Shown here: one piece after another, positions 43,646 through 51,845 of the stretch | How the letters are laid out: each line of letters begins with the position of its first letter | How positions within the stretch are numbered: the first letter of the stretch is position 1 | NCBI RefSeq assembly: GCF_905373215.1 | Contig: NZ_CAJPRT010000003.1 | Coordinates: 82,653 to 146,652 of the forward strand | Source of the DNA: an uncultured Campylobacter sp. | GTDB taxonomy: Bacteria; Campylobacterota; Campylobacteria; Campylobacterales; Campylobacteraceae | DNA: 64,000 nt | Reading direction: 5' to 3' | Position numbers and translations under genes: made by a program | Notes under the pieces: generated by a model | The model's input: the letters and a program-made list of their open reading frames with translations, nothing else | Told to the model about the DNA's origin: nothing | Database searches by the model: none

Positions 43646-45409
43646 CTAATACCCGCTTAAAAAGACGAAATTGTTTACCGCACCGGTTAGGAATTTTACT
43701 AAAAACGGCGCCAGCACGCATGCCACGCTAGCTAGCACGACGGCAAATTTTATCTGCACCGAGACCGCGCTCAGCGAGCCGTCAAGCTCCGCGTCCTCCC
43801 GCGGCTCGTGCAAAAACATACGCACGATAAGGCGCAGGTAGTAATACAGCGCGAGCGCGCTATTTACCGCCATGATGACGGCGAGAGCGAAGTAGCCCGA
43901 ATTGACCGCGGCGCTTAGCAGATACATCTTGCCCCAAAACACGCTAAACGGCGGAATGCCCGCAAGCGATAGCATAAAGATCGCTGCACATAGCGCAAAA
44001 AGTGGATGAGTGCGGATCAGCCCGTCAAATTTCTCAAACGGATGCTCGAAGCGAGCCGCAAACTTAGAGCTTTGCGGGCAAATTTTAGCGCCTGGCTCGC
44101 AAGTTTTAGTGCCGAAAAGGGTCGCTTCCGCGCCAGACTCGTTTTCTTTGGAATTTTGCTCGCCTGCTTTAAAGCTCCACTCTCCGCAAGCTAAATTTTG
44201 TCCGTTCTCGCCTAAATTTAACTTGCTAGTAGAACCTAGCTCGTGATTTTGCGAAAAAGAAAGCTTTGCGTTTGAGATAAAATTTCCCTCATCCTCGCCG
44301 TTTGCATTTAAATTTAAAGCGGGGCTTTGGGTTTTAAATTTTAAATTTAACGAGCGCGCGCGCCTTTGCCGTACGCACCAGATGAATGCAAACGCCCCGA
44401 GATTCGCCACGGCGTATAGGATCCAGTAGGTGAAAAGCGCCGCGTTTGCCTGCGTAGAGCCAATCACGATCGCGCAGAGCACGAAGCCCGCGTGCGAAAC
44501 GGAGCTGAAGGCTAACATCCGCTTGACGTCGCGCTGCACTAGTGCCATGAGGTTCGCCAGGCTCATCGTAGCCACCGCTACGGCGTATAGCACGATGTTT
44601 AGCCACTGCACGCCGATGCTTCCCAGCGCTTCAAACAGCCTGATCGCCACGACAAAGCCCGCGATTTTTGGGACGACGGACATAAAGCCCGCCATAGCCG
44701 AGCTCGCGCCCTCGTAAACGTCGGGCGTCCAGGTATGAAACGGGATCAGCGAGAGCTTAAATCCTATCGAGACGATCATAAATGAGCAGGCGGCGAAAAG
44801 TAGGATGCTGGTTTGTAAATTTGAACTCTTAGCGATCTGCGCGATGTTTGAAATTTCCATAGAGCCCGTCGATAGAAAAAACATCGCCGCGCCGAATGCG
44901 AAAAATCCGGATCCCAGCGCACCCATTATGAAGTATTTTAGCGCCGCTTCGATTGATCTGGCGCGATTATGCAGCGCGATTAGCGTATAAAGCGCTAGCG
45001 AGCCCGTCTCAAGCCCCACGAGAATCATCATTAAGCTTTCGCTCGCGACCATAAACTCATAGCCCACGAGCACGAATAAAAACAGCACGAAAAACTCCGC
45101 AGTGTGGTACTCGTGCGCGCTTCTTGCACCCAAAGACAGAAAGATGAAAAATATCGAACCTGCGAGCATGATAAGCATCGATAGCGTCGCGATTCCGTCC
45201 ACCAGCATCACGTCGAAAAGCCCGCGTATGCCGCTGTTGTATCCAAAAACGAGCCCGAAGCCAAGAGCTAGTGCTAGTATCGTGATGACGGCGTAAAATT
45301 TATACGATAGCGTGCGCGCAAAAAGCGAAACCGCGAGCATCAGTAGGGCAAATCCTCCGAGTATCGCCATAGGCGCGATCGAGGCTAAATTTAAAAGATT
45401 ATTTTGCAT
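43646..45409 (-). CDS. nuoN: NADH-quinone oxidoreductase subunit N
   Basis: This antiporter-like membrane subunit of complex I has about 14 helices. The proton-channel lysine/glutamate blocks are present (SLALYTLIALHNRARSIEAALKY; FKLSLIPFHTWTPDVYEGAS). At 587 residues it is about 110 longer than usual. Residues about 353-460 are a hydrophilic Asn/Ser/Glu/Lys insertion (GEQNSKENESGAEATLF) in the loop between two helices. The start overlaps nuoM by 11 bases. It is the last gene of the operon. Confidence 0.93.
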   Translation of the reverse strand: MQNNLLNLASIAPMAILGGFALLMLAVSLFARTLSYKFYAVITILALALGFGLVFGYNSGIRGLFDVMLVDGIATLSMLIMLAGSIFFIFLSLGARSAHEYHTAEFFVLFLFVLVGYEFMVASESLMMILVGLETGSLALYTLIALHNRARSIEAALKYFIMGALGSGFFAFGAAMFFLSTGSMEISNIAQIAKSSNLQTSILLFAACSFMIVSIGFKLSLIPFHTWTPDVYEGASSAMAGFMSVVPKIAGFVVAIRLFEALGSIGVQWLNIVLYAVAVATMSLANLMALVQRDVKRMLAFSSVSHAGFVLCAIVIGSTQANAALFTYWILYAVANLGAFAFIWCVRQRRARSLNLKFKTQSPALNLNANGEDEGNFISNAKLSFSQNHELGSTSKLNLGENGQNLACGEWSFKAGEQNSKENESGAEATLFGTKTCEPGAKICPQSSKFAARFEHPFEKFDGLIRTHPLFALCAAIFMLSLAGIPPFSVFWGKMYLLSAAVNSGYFALAVIMAVNSALALYYYLRLIVRMFLHEPREDAELDGSLSAVSVQIKFAVVLASVACVLAPFLVKFLTGAVNNFVFLSGY

Positions 45410-46928
45410 CGCTTCTTACCTTAAAATTTGCTTTTTCCATATAGGCGCGGGTCGCGGTTTGCGAGGCTTTATTAAACATCAGCTCAAGGCTTTGCGTTAC
45501 GCTAGGCTCGATACTCTTTAGCATCAAATTCGGCGCTACGCCAAGCGCTACCACCAGCACGCAGATCGGGATGATAGAGCAAAGCTCGGTTCTGTTTAGA
45601 TCGCTTAGCTTTTTATTTTCCTCATGCACAAGAGCGCCGAAGAAGGTCTTTTTATAAAGATTCATCGAATAGATCGCGCCCATTATGATGCCGAGTCCGC
45701 CCAAGAGCGCATAGCTAAAGCTTATTTTAAAAATTCCTGCAAGGCTTAAAAATTCTCCCACGAAGCCGATCGTAAGCGGAAGACCTATCGAGCCTAACAG
45801 CACGACGCAAAAACAAAACGCATAAAGCGGCATCACCCGCGCAAGCCCGCCGAACTCGCTGAAAAGCTTCGTGTGCCTGCGGTCGTACAAAAAGCCTACG
45901 AGCATAAAAAGCCCGCCGCTTACGATACCGTGGCTGATCATCAAAAATACCGCGCCGCTAATTCCTTCGCGGCTCATTGAAAAAATTCCTAGCATTATGA
46001 CGCCCATATGCGCGATCGAGCTATACGCGATTACCTGTTTGATATCCTTCTGCGCAAAGGCGATAAAGCTCGCGTAGATGATCATAATGATCGCTACGGC
46101 ACACATCATCCCGCTAAAATAGACGCTCGCATCCGGAAATAGCGGCAGCGAAAATCGCACGAAGCCGTAGGTGCCCATCTTAAGAAGCACTGCGGCAAGC
46201 AGAACCGAGCCTATCGTAGGAGCCTGTCCGTGCGCGTACGGAAGCCAGGTATGAAAAGGGAAGCAAGGCGTCTTGATCGCAAAAGCGACCGAAAATGCCA
46301 AAAACAGAGGAATTTGCGTGCTAAGCGGCAGCGATAGGCTCTGCCAGTCTAGGATATTAAAGCTATATTCGCCCGTAGCCTCGTGATAGAAATAGCTCAT
46401 CGCTACGAGTCCTACGAGCAGAAACATCGAGCCTAGGAAGGTGTAGATGAAAAATTTTACCGCAGCGTAAATTCTCTTGCCGCTGCCCCAAGCGCCGATG
46501 ATGTAGAGCATCGGAATAAGTGAAAGCTCCCAAAAGATGTAAAACAAAATCGCATCTAGCGCCACGAAAACGCCCACCATCGTCATCTCTAAAAATAGAA
46601 TGCAGATAATTAAATTTTTGGCGCGCTCTTTAATGCTTAGACTAAGTAGCGCTAAAAATGTAACCAGCGTGCTTAGGATCACCAAAAACAGCGAAATTCC
46701 GTCCACACCGATGAAGTAGTTGATGCCGTATTCGCTTATGAAAGGATGCAGCACGCTAAATGCGATGCCGTCCACCGGCTCGTAGAGTATCCACAAAACG
46801 AGCGAAAGCACGAACTCTATAAAGCTCATCGTAACGGCGTAGGTCTTGATGCTCGCTTCGTCGATCAAAAAGCCCAAAACCGCAGCTACCGCCGGAAAAA
46901 ATATAACCAAACTTAAAAAGTATTCCAT
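45399..46928 (-). CDS. nuoM: NADH-quinone oxidoreductase subunit M
   Basis: The 509-residue antiporter-like subunit shows the key blocks FWELSLIPMLYIIGAWG, AIKTPCFPFHTWLPYAHGQA and IAYSSIAHMGVIMLG. It pumps protons in the membrane arm of complex I. The ATG at 46928 has GAGGTG just upstream and follows the nuoL stop. No insertion is present here, in contrast to nuoN. Confidence 0.96.
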   Translation of the reverse strand: MEYFLSLVIFFPAVAAVLGFLIDEASIKTYAVTMSFIEFVLSLVLWILYEPVDGIAFSVLHPFISEYGINYFIGVDGISLFLVILSTLVTFLALLSLSIKERAKNLIICILFLEMTMVGVFVALDAILFYIFWELSLIPMLYIIGAWGSGKRIYAAVKFFIYTFLGSMFLLVGLVAMSYFYHEATGEYSFNILDWQSLSLPLSTQIPLFLAFSVAFAIKTPCFPFHTWLPYAHGQAPTIGSVLLAAVLLKMGTYGFVRFSLPLFPDASVYFSGMMCAVAIIMIIYASFIAFAQKDIKQVIAYSSIAHMGVIMLGIFSMSREGISGAVFLMISHGIVSGGLFMLVGFLYDRRHTKLFSEFGGLARVMPLYAFCFCVVLLGSIGLPLTIGFVGEFLSLAGIFKISFSYALLGGLGIIMGAIYSMNLYKKTFFGALVHEENKKLSDLNRTELCSIIPICVLVVALGVAPNLMLKSIEPSVTQSLELMFNKASQTATRAYMEKANFKVRSDAK

Positions 46929-46935
46929 GCCCACC

Positions 46936-48783
46936 TCACAGCGCAAACGCCAAAATCAGCAAAATGAAAGATCCCAAAACCATCCACCTTAAATTTGCGC
47001 TCAAATCTCCGCTATTGCTTACGCGATCCGCACCCTCGCCGCTTTTTACCGCGATGCGAGCGACCAGATCGACACTAGCGTCTATGATCGCGCCGTCGCA
47101 TTTAGCGCAGATCTCGCTAAGCCTTTCGTATCCGCGCACGATCACGCGCTCGTAAATTTGCGGGATAAAATACTGCGCGATCAAAATTTTATAAAATTTG
47201 CAGTTCTTTAAATTCGGGCTAAATTTACCCTTGCCGTATGTCCAAATCGTGCCGATCGCTACCGCGCTTATCATCGCTAGCGTTATGGCGATCAAAATTA
47301 CCTCTACGCCGTGCGGGATCGAAGCTTTAAAGCCCGGTAGTATGCTAAGCACGAACTCCGCAAAATCGTGCTCGAAAAAGCCCGCGATCACCGCAGGCAC
47401 GGCTAGCACGCCCATCGCGATAAGGGCAAAGCCTTTCGCCTCGTGCGGATGGTGGGTAAATTTTTGCTTGCCGAAAAACACGAGCATTATTAGACGCACG
47501 CTGTAAAATGTCGTCATCGCAGCGCCCGCAAACAGCAGCGCCCAGATAAAATACGCGTCCGCGCTCCACGCCGCTTCCAAAATTTTATCTTTTGAAAAAA
47601 AGCCCGCGAACGGATAAAATCCGCAAAGCGCAAGCGAGCCTATGCACATTAAAATCGCCGTCGGTCGCATAAACTTATATAATCCGCCCATATTTTGGAT
47701 ATTTAGATCGTCTTTCATCGCGTGCATTACGTTACCCGCTCCCAAAAATAGAAGTGCCTTGAAAAACGCGTGCGTCGCCAGATGAAATAGCGCGATCCAA
47801 TACGCCCCGAGCCCCGCGGCTACGAACATATAGCCAAGCTGCGAAAGCGTGGAGTAGGCGATGATTTTTTTAAGATCGTTATGAACCAGCGCCATCGACG
47901 CCGCAAAGACCGCCACGAAAGCGCCCAAGCAGACGATAAAGCCGCTTACTTCGGGCGCGAGCGCGAAAATCGCGTTTGCACGGATCACCAGATAAACGCC
48001 AGCCGTAACCATCGTCGCTGCGTGAATAAGCGCGGATACGGGCGTCGGACCCGCCATCGCGTCGGCAAGCCAGGTATGGAACGGAAACTGCGCGCTTTTG
48101 CCCATCGCGCCGATAAATAAAAGTGCGGCGATCAGGGTTAAAATTTCAGGCTCCAAGCTCGCTGCGTTAGCAAATACCACCTCGTACCGCAGCGAGCCGA
48201 AATTTAAATAGATCAGAAAAATTCCAAGCAACATTCCAAGGTCTGCGATGCGGTTCATTATGAAAGCTTCGTTGGCGCACCAGCTGTAATTGCTCCTATC
48301 ATACCAAAAGCCTATTAGCAGCCACGAGCAGAGTCCGACCCCCTCCCAGCCGATGAAAAGTCCTAAAAAATTATCGCTCGTTACCAAAACCAGCATCGAA
48401 AAAACGAAAAGCCCCAGGAAGCTGAAAAATTTAGCGAAGTTTTCGTCATCCCACATATAGTAGATCGAATACACGTGCACGACGCTGGAAACTATGCCTA
48501 CGACCACCATCATTACCGCACTTACGCTATCTATGAGAAAGCTAAATTTTACGTCCAAAAATCCGGTGCTTATGAAATCAGCTAAGCTTACGCTGATTAG
48601 GCGGTTGTCAGAGACGAGCTCCATCAAAGCAAGCGACGCGATAGTACTTAAAATCACCAGCGCCGAGCAGACTACGCCAATAAACATCTTATCTTTGGCG
48701 CGAATGAAAACGCCTGCGAAGATCGCCGAGGCAAGCGGTGCGAAAAGGGCGATTAAGAGCCATACAAAAACGGTATCAAGCAT
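46936..48783 (-). CDS. nuoL: NADH-quinone oxidoreductase subunit L
   Basis: The 615-residue distal pump subunit has FIGWEGVGLCSWLLIGFWY, SAQFPFHTWLADAMAGPTPVSALIHAATMV, the discontinuous-helix region, and the long lateral helix near the C-terminus. Length is normal. It overlaps nuoK by 8 bases. Confidence 0.97.
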   Translation of the reverse strand: MLDTVFVWLLIALFAPLASAIFAGVFIRAKDKMFIGVVCSALVILSTIASLALMELVSDNRLISVSLADFISTGFLDVKFSFLIDSVSAVMMVVVGIVSSVVHVYSIYYMWDDENFAKFFSFLGLFVFSMLVLVTSDNFLGLFIGWEGVGLCSWLLIGFWYDRSNYSWCANEAFIMNRIADLGMLLGIFLIYLNFGSLRYEVVFANAASLEPEILTLIAALLFIGAMGKSAQFPFHTWLADAMAGPTPVSALIHAATMVTAGVYLVIRANAIFALAPEVSGFIVCLGAFVAVFAASMALVHNDLKKIIAYSTLSQLGYMFVAAGLGAYWIALFHLATHAFFKALLFLGAGNVMHAMKDDLNIQNMGGLYKFMRPTAILMCIGSLALCGFYPFAGFFSKDKILEAAWSADAYFIWALLFAGAAMTTFYSVRLIMLVFFGKQKFTHHPHEAKGFALIAMGVLAVPAVIAGFFEHDFAEFVLSILPGFKASIPHGVEVILIAITLAMISAVAIGTIWTYGKGKFSPNLKNCKFYKILIAQYFIPQIYERVIVRGYERLSEICAKCDGAIIDASVDLVARIAVKSGEGADRVSNSGDLSANLRWMVLGSFILLILAFAL

Positions 48784-49099
48784 CCGGCCCGTCCTTAGAA
48801 GGATTTTTAAAATTTACGAAGCTGTCAAGTTCAATGCTGCCCGTTTTCTTATACCACAAGATGAGCAGCCCAAGCCCCACGGCCATCTCGCTCGCGGCTA
48901 TCGCTACGATGAAAAGCGCAAAAATTTCGCCGTTTATATTGTCGTAAAATTTCGCCACGGCGACGAGGGCTAAATTTGCGGCATTTAATAAAATTTCGCT
49001 CGAAAAAAAGAGCATTATCAAATTTCTTCGCTTCATCATACCCGCAAGCCCGAGCCCAAACATCATCGCAGCAACGATCAGATAGTGATTTAGACTCAT
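48776..49099 (-). CDS. nuoK: NADH-quinone oxidoreductase subunit K
   Basis: This 107-residue three-helix subunit carries the conserved intramembrane glutamates (LFFSSEILLNAANL and AIAASEMAVGLGLL). It is one base from nuoJ. The few extra C-terminal residues overlap nuoL. Confidence 0.96.
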   Translation of the reverse strand: MSLNHYLIVAAMMFGLGLAGMMKRRNLIMLFFSSEILLNAANLALVAVAKFYDNINGEIFALFIVAIAASEMAVGLGLLILWYKKTGSIELDSFVNFKNPSKDGPDA

Positions 49100-49100
49100 T

Positions 49101-49628
49101 TTATCTCTCGCTCTCTTCGTAGCTCAGGCTCGCGTCCATCTGCTTATGCGCAAGCACGATAGCGCAGATCATCGCCACGAGTAGCATCACGGCTGCAAGC
49201 TCGAAAATCGCCAGATATTTCGTAAAAATAATCATCCCAAGCGCCTCGGTATCGTCGGTGTTTAAAATTTTAAGCGTTTCTACGTTGTTCGCGACCACCG
49301 CGCCAAGCACGATAATCACGAGCAAAAATGCGATCACGCCGCTAAGCGCGAAAAATAGCCTTGCCCCCTTTTTCGGTTCGCTTACGTTTTTATCCGCGCC
49401 CAAAAACATCAGCGCAAAGCCGTAAAGCACGATCACGGCGCCAGTGTAGACTATGATCTGCACCACGCCTAAAAACTCCGCATCCAGCAAGAAGAAAAAT
49501 CCGCTCATAAAGACCATGCCGCCGGCCAGCGCGCTAAGGGCGTAAAGAACGTTTTTGCTAAAAACGCTGATGCCGAAAAGCGCCAGACAAACCGCGCTGA
49601 AAAAATAAAATGCAAGCGTTTGTATCAT
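49101..49628 (-). CDS. nuoJ: NADH-quinone oxidoreductase subunit J
   Basis: The 175-residue five-helix subunit shows AEFLGVVQIIVYTGAVIVLYGFALM, the family signature. Its ATG overlaps the nuoI stop (ATGA) and has GAGGAG upstream. Confidence 0.95.
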   Translation of the reverse strand: MIQTLAFYFFSAVCLALFGISVFSKNVLYALSALAGGMVFMSGFFFLLDAEFLGVVQIIVYTGAVIVLYGFALMFLGADKNVSEPKKGARLFFALSGVIAFLLVIIVLGAVVANNVETLKILNTDDTEALGMIIFTKYLAIFELAAVMLLVAMICAIVLAHKQMDASLSYEESER

Positions 49629-50839
49629 TGCTCCTCCCCCTGCGCGGCAGAATCTTCTGCGCTTTGAGAGGCGGAATTTTCTTTGGAATTTCGCGCCGAA
49701 TCAAGCGTAGAATTTTCAGCGTCCGCGGCGGAATTCTTTTTGGAATTTACCTTAGATTTTTTGCCTCTAGTGGCGGAATTTTCCGCGCCTTGCGGAACGG
49801 AATTTTCCTTAGAATTCTCCGAAGAATCGTCGTTTGTAGCGGAATTATTTTTAAAATTTTCCGTAGAATCGCCGACAGAATTTTCAGCATGCGACACAAC
49901 GGAACTCTCTTTAGAATTCTCCGCCAAATTTTTACTATCCGTAGCGGAATCTTCGGCGCTCTGAGAGACGAGATTTTCTTTGGAATTTCGCTGTGAATCA
50001 GGCGCGGAATTTTGAGCGTCCGTAACGGAATTTTCTTTAGAATTTTCGGTGTCCACGGCGGAGCTTTCCTTTAAGCTTGCCCGCCCGATGTCTTGCCGCT
50101 CAGCTAAAATTTCGCCGCTTAAGCCCGCGCCCTTTGAAAATAGAATTTTATCGCTAGCGGCGCCCTCTTTTTTAGAGCTTTCCGCGGCGCTATTTTTTAA
50201 ATTTGAATCCGCGCTCTTTAAGTTTGGCTCGTCACTTGCGGCGTCGCTTTTTATATAGGCATTCGGCGTCACCTTGATCCGCGCGCCTGCGTTTTCATCC
50301 AGGCTGCCATAGCCCGCAAACTCCTGCGCCGCGCCGTTTAAACATAAATTTTCGCCGCGGATCAAAAGATCCTCTTTGAAGCCGTAGTAGGCTCGCTGTT
50401 CGCTAGCAAGCTCATATTCGCAGCCGTGCACGATAGCGATCTCGGGGCAGACGTCCGTGCAGAGCCCGCAATAGACGCAGCGCCCTAAATTTATCGAGTA
50501 GTTATCTACCTTTTTGCGGCCGTCGCTGCCGAGGCTGGTCTCCATCGCGATGCAGTTTGCTACGCAGATCTTCTCGCACAAGCCGCATCCGATGCAGCGT
50601 TCGCTGCCGCTTTCAAGCAGGCGCATAAGCTTATGCACGCCGCGATATCTAGGCGGCATGACAAATTTTTCCATAGGATATCGAAGCGTATGCGAGCTGC
50701 CGCGCTTAAACATATTTCGCAAAACGACCCACAGCCCCACGAAAAGCTCGCCGTTAAAGGTGCGGGCTAGGAATCTGCGAAGCTTATCGCCGCCGGATTT
50801 AATAGGGGCTCGTTTATCGATCTGGGCGTATCTTGCCAT
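49625..50839 (-). CDS. nuoI: NADH-quinone oxidoreductase subunit I with a long disordered tail
   Basis: The first ~197 residues are normal NuoI: two 4Fe-4S sites, CIGCGLCEKICVANC and CVYCGLCTDVCPE, carrying electrons to the quinone site. Residues ~198-404 are a Ser/Asn/Ala/Glu/Lys tail with repeats of the type SKENSV, AENSA and SQSAEDSA. The C. jejuni protein is, from memory, about 213 residues, so the tail doubles the protein. Part of it is a block duplication (49650-49736 and 49947-50033). The gene is otherwise in place between nuoH and nuoJ. Confidence 0.94.
   Translation of the reverse strand: MARYAQIDKRAPIKSGGDKLRRFLARTFNGELFVGLWVVLRNMFKRGSSHTLRYPMEKFVMPPRYRGVHKLMRLLESGSERCIGCGLCEKICVANCIAMETSLGSDGRKKVDNYSINLGRCVYCGLCTDVCPEIAIVHGCEYELASEQRAYYGFKEDLLIRGENLCLNGAAQEFAGYGSLDENAGARIKVTPNAYIKSDAASDEPNLKSADSNLKNSAAESSKKEGAASDKILFSKGAGLSGEILAERQDIGRASLKESSAVDTENSKENSVTDAQNSAPDSQRNSKENLVSQSAEDSATDSKNLAENSKESSVVSHAENSVGDSTENFKNNSATNDDSSENSKENSVPQGAENSATRGKKSKVNSKKNSAADAENSTLDSARNSKENSASQSAEDSAAQGEEQ
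49650..49736. repeat. 87-bp direct repeat, copy 1, in nuoI
   Basis: By hand alignment it is about 82% identical (71 of 87) to 49947-50033 without gaps, 297 bases (99 codons) apart. It encodes NSTLDSARNSKENSASQSAE, the second copy NSAPDSQRNSKENLVSQSAE. Confidence 0.85.
49947..50033. repeat. 87-bp direct repeat, copy 2, in nuoI
   Basis: Second copy of the block at 49650-49736. Frame is kept because the offset is a multiple of three. Confidence 0.85.
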
Positions 50840-50849
50840 CGTACCCTCC

Positions 50850-51845
50850 TTAAACGATCGCTAGCGCGGTAATTAGCACGCAAGCAAGAGCTAGCGGCAT
50901 GCAGACTTTCCAGCAAAGCCCCATCAGCTGATCGGGGCGCAGATGCGGCCACGCCGCGCGAGCCCATAGGAAGCAGAAAAACACGAGGCTTGATTTTAAT
51001 ACCATCATAACGCCGCCAGGGATAAACCAAAACGCGTTAAATCCGCCTAAAAACAGCAGCGTCGTAACGACAGAGTAGGTTATGATATTGGCGTACTCGC
51101 CGATAAAAAACATACCCCAGCGCATGCCAGAATACGCCGTACCCGCACCCGCTACGATCTCGGTTTCGTTTTCGGTAAGGCACAGCGGCGTGCGGTTGCA
51201 CTCTACGAAGGCGGCGATGAGAAATAGCGCGAAACAGACGGGCTCTTTCCAGATAAACCACTTGTCGATGCCGCCGCTTTGCGCGCTTACGATGTCGATG
51301 AGCGAGAGCGAGCCAGTGATCATCACGATAGGGATCAGGCTAAGCCCGTTTATCACCTCAAAGCAGGTGATCTGCAAAAACGCGCGAAACGCGCCTATAG
51401 TGCCCCATTTATTGTAGCTTGCAAGCCCTCCGATCAGCAGTCCGTAAACGCAGGTGCCGCTAGCTCCGAGTAAGAACAAAATTCCCACATTTATATCGCT
51501 TAAAATCGGCTGTATCGTCCGCCCGCCGATAGTAAACTCCGGTAGCAGCGGCACCACCGAAAGCGCCACGAAAGCTCCCGTAGCCGATATGATCGGCGCG
51601 ATCTTAAAAAGAAGCTTATTCGCCCGCGCAGGGATAGCGTCCTCTTTGGTAAAAAGCTTTATCATATCCGCACCCACCTGCAAAAGTCCCATAGGTCCAA
51701 CCATAGAAGGTCCGATCCTGCGCTGCATAAAGGCAAGCACCTTACGCTCGGCATAGGTCGCAAGCCCCGAGAGCAGCGCGATGACGGCTAAAATCACGAG
51801 CGCCTTTAAGACGGTGGCTACGAAATAAAATGCACTATCGCTCAT
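50850..51845 (-). CDS. nuoH: NADH-quinone oxidoreductase subunit H
   Basis: The 331-residue subunit forms the quinone tunnel. Signatures are YAERKVLAFMQRRIGPSMVGP near residue 30 and FVECNRTPLCLTENETEIVAGAGT near 210 (family: RxPFDLxEAExELVAG, here slightly divergent as in Campylobacter). Its start overlaps nuoG (ATGA) and has GGAGAG upstream. Confidence 0.96.
   Translation of the reverse strand: MSDSAFYFVATVLKALVILAVIALLSGLATYAERKVLAFMQRRIGPSMVGPMGLLQVGADMIKLFTKEDAIPARANKLLFKIAPIISATGAFVALSVVPLLPEFTIGGRTIQPILSDINVGILFLLGASGTCVYGLLIGGLASYNKWGTIGAFRAFLQITCFEVINGLSLIPIVMITGSLSLIDIVSAQSGGIDKWFIWKEPVCFALFLIAAFVECNRTPLCLTENETEIVAGAGTAYSGMRWGMFFIGEYANIITYSVVTTLLFLGGFNAFWFIPGGVMMVLKSSLVFFCFLWARAAWPHLRPDQLMGLCWKVCMPLALACVLITALAIV

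Noticed and set aside
49683..49964. Repetitive antisense frame rich in F, E and S inside the nuoI tail
   Set aside because: It arises because the AAATTC repeats are near-palindromic; the sense frame joins the iron-sulphur domain.
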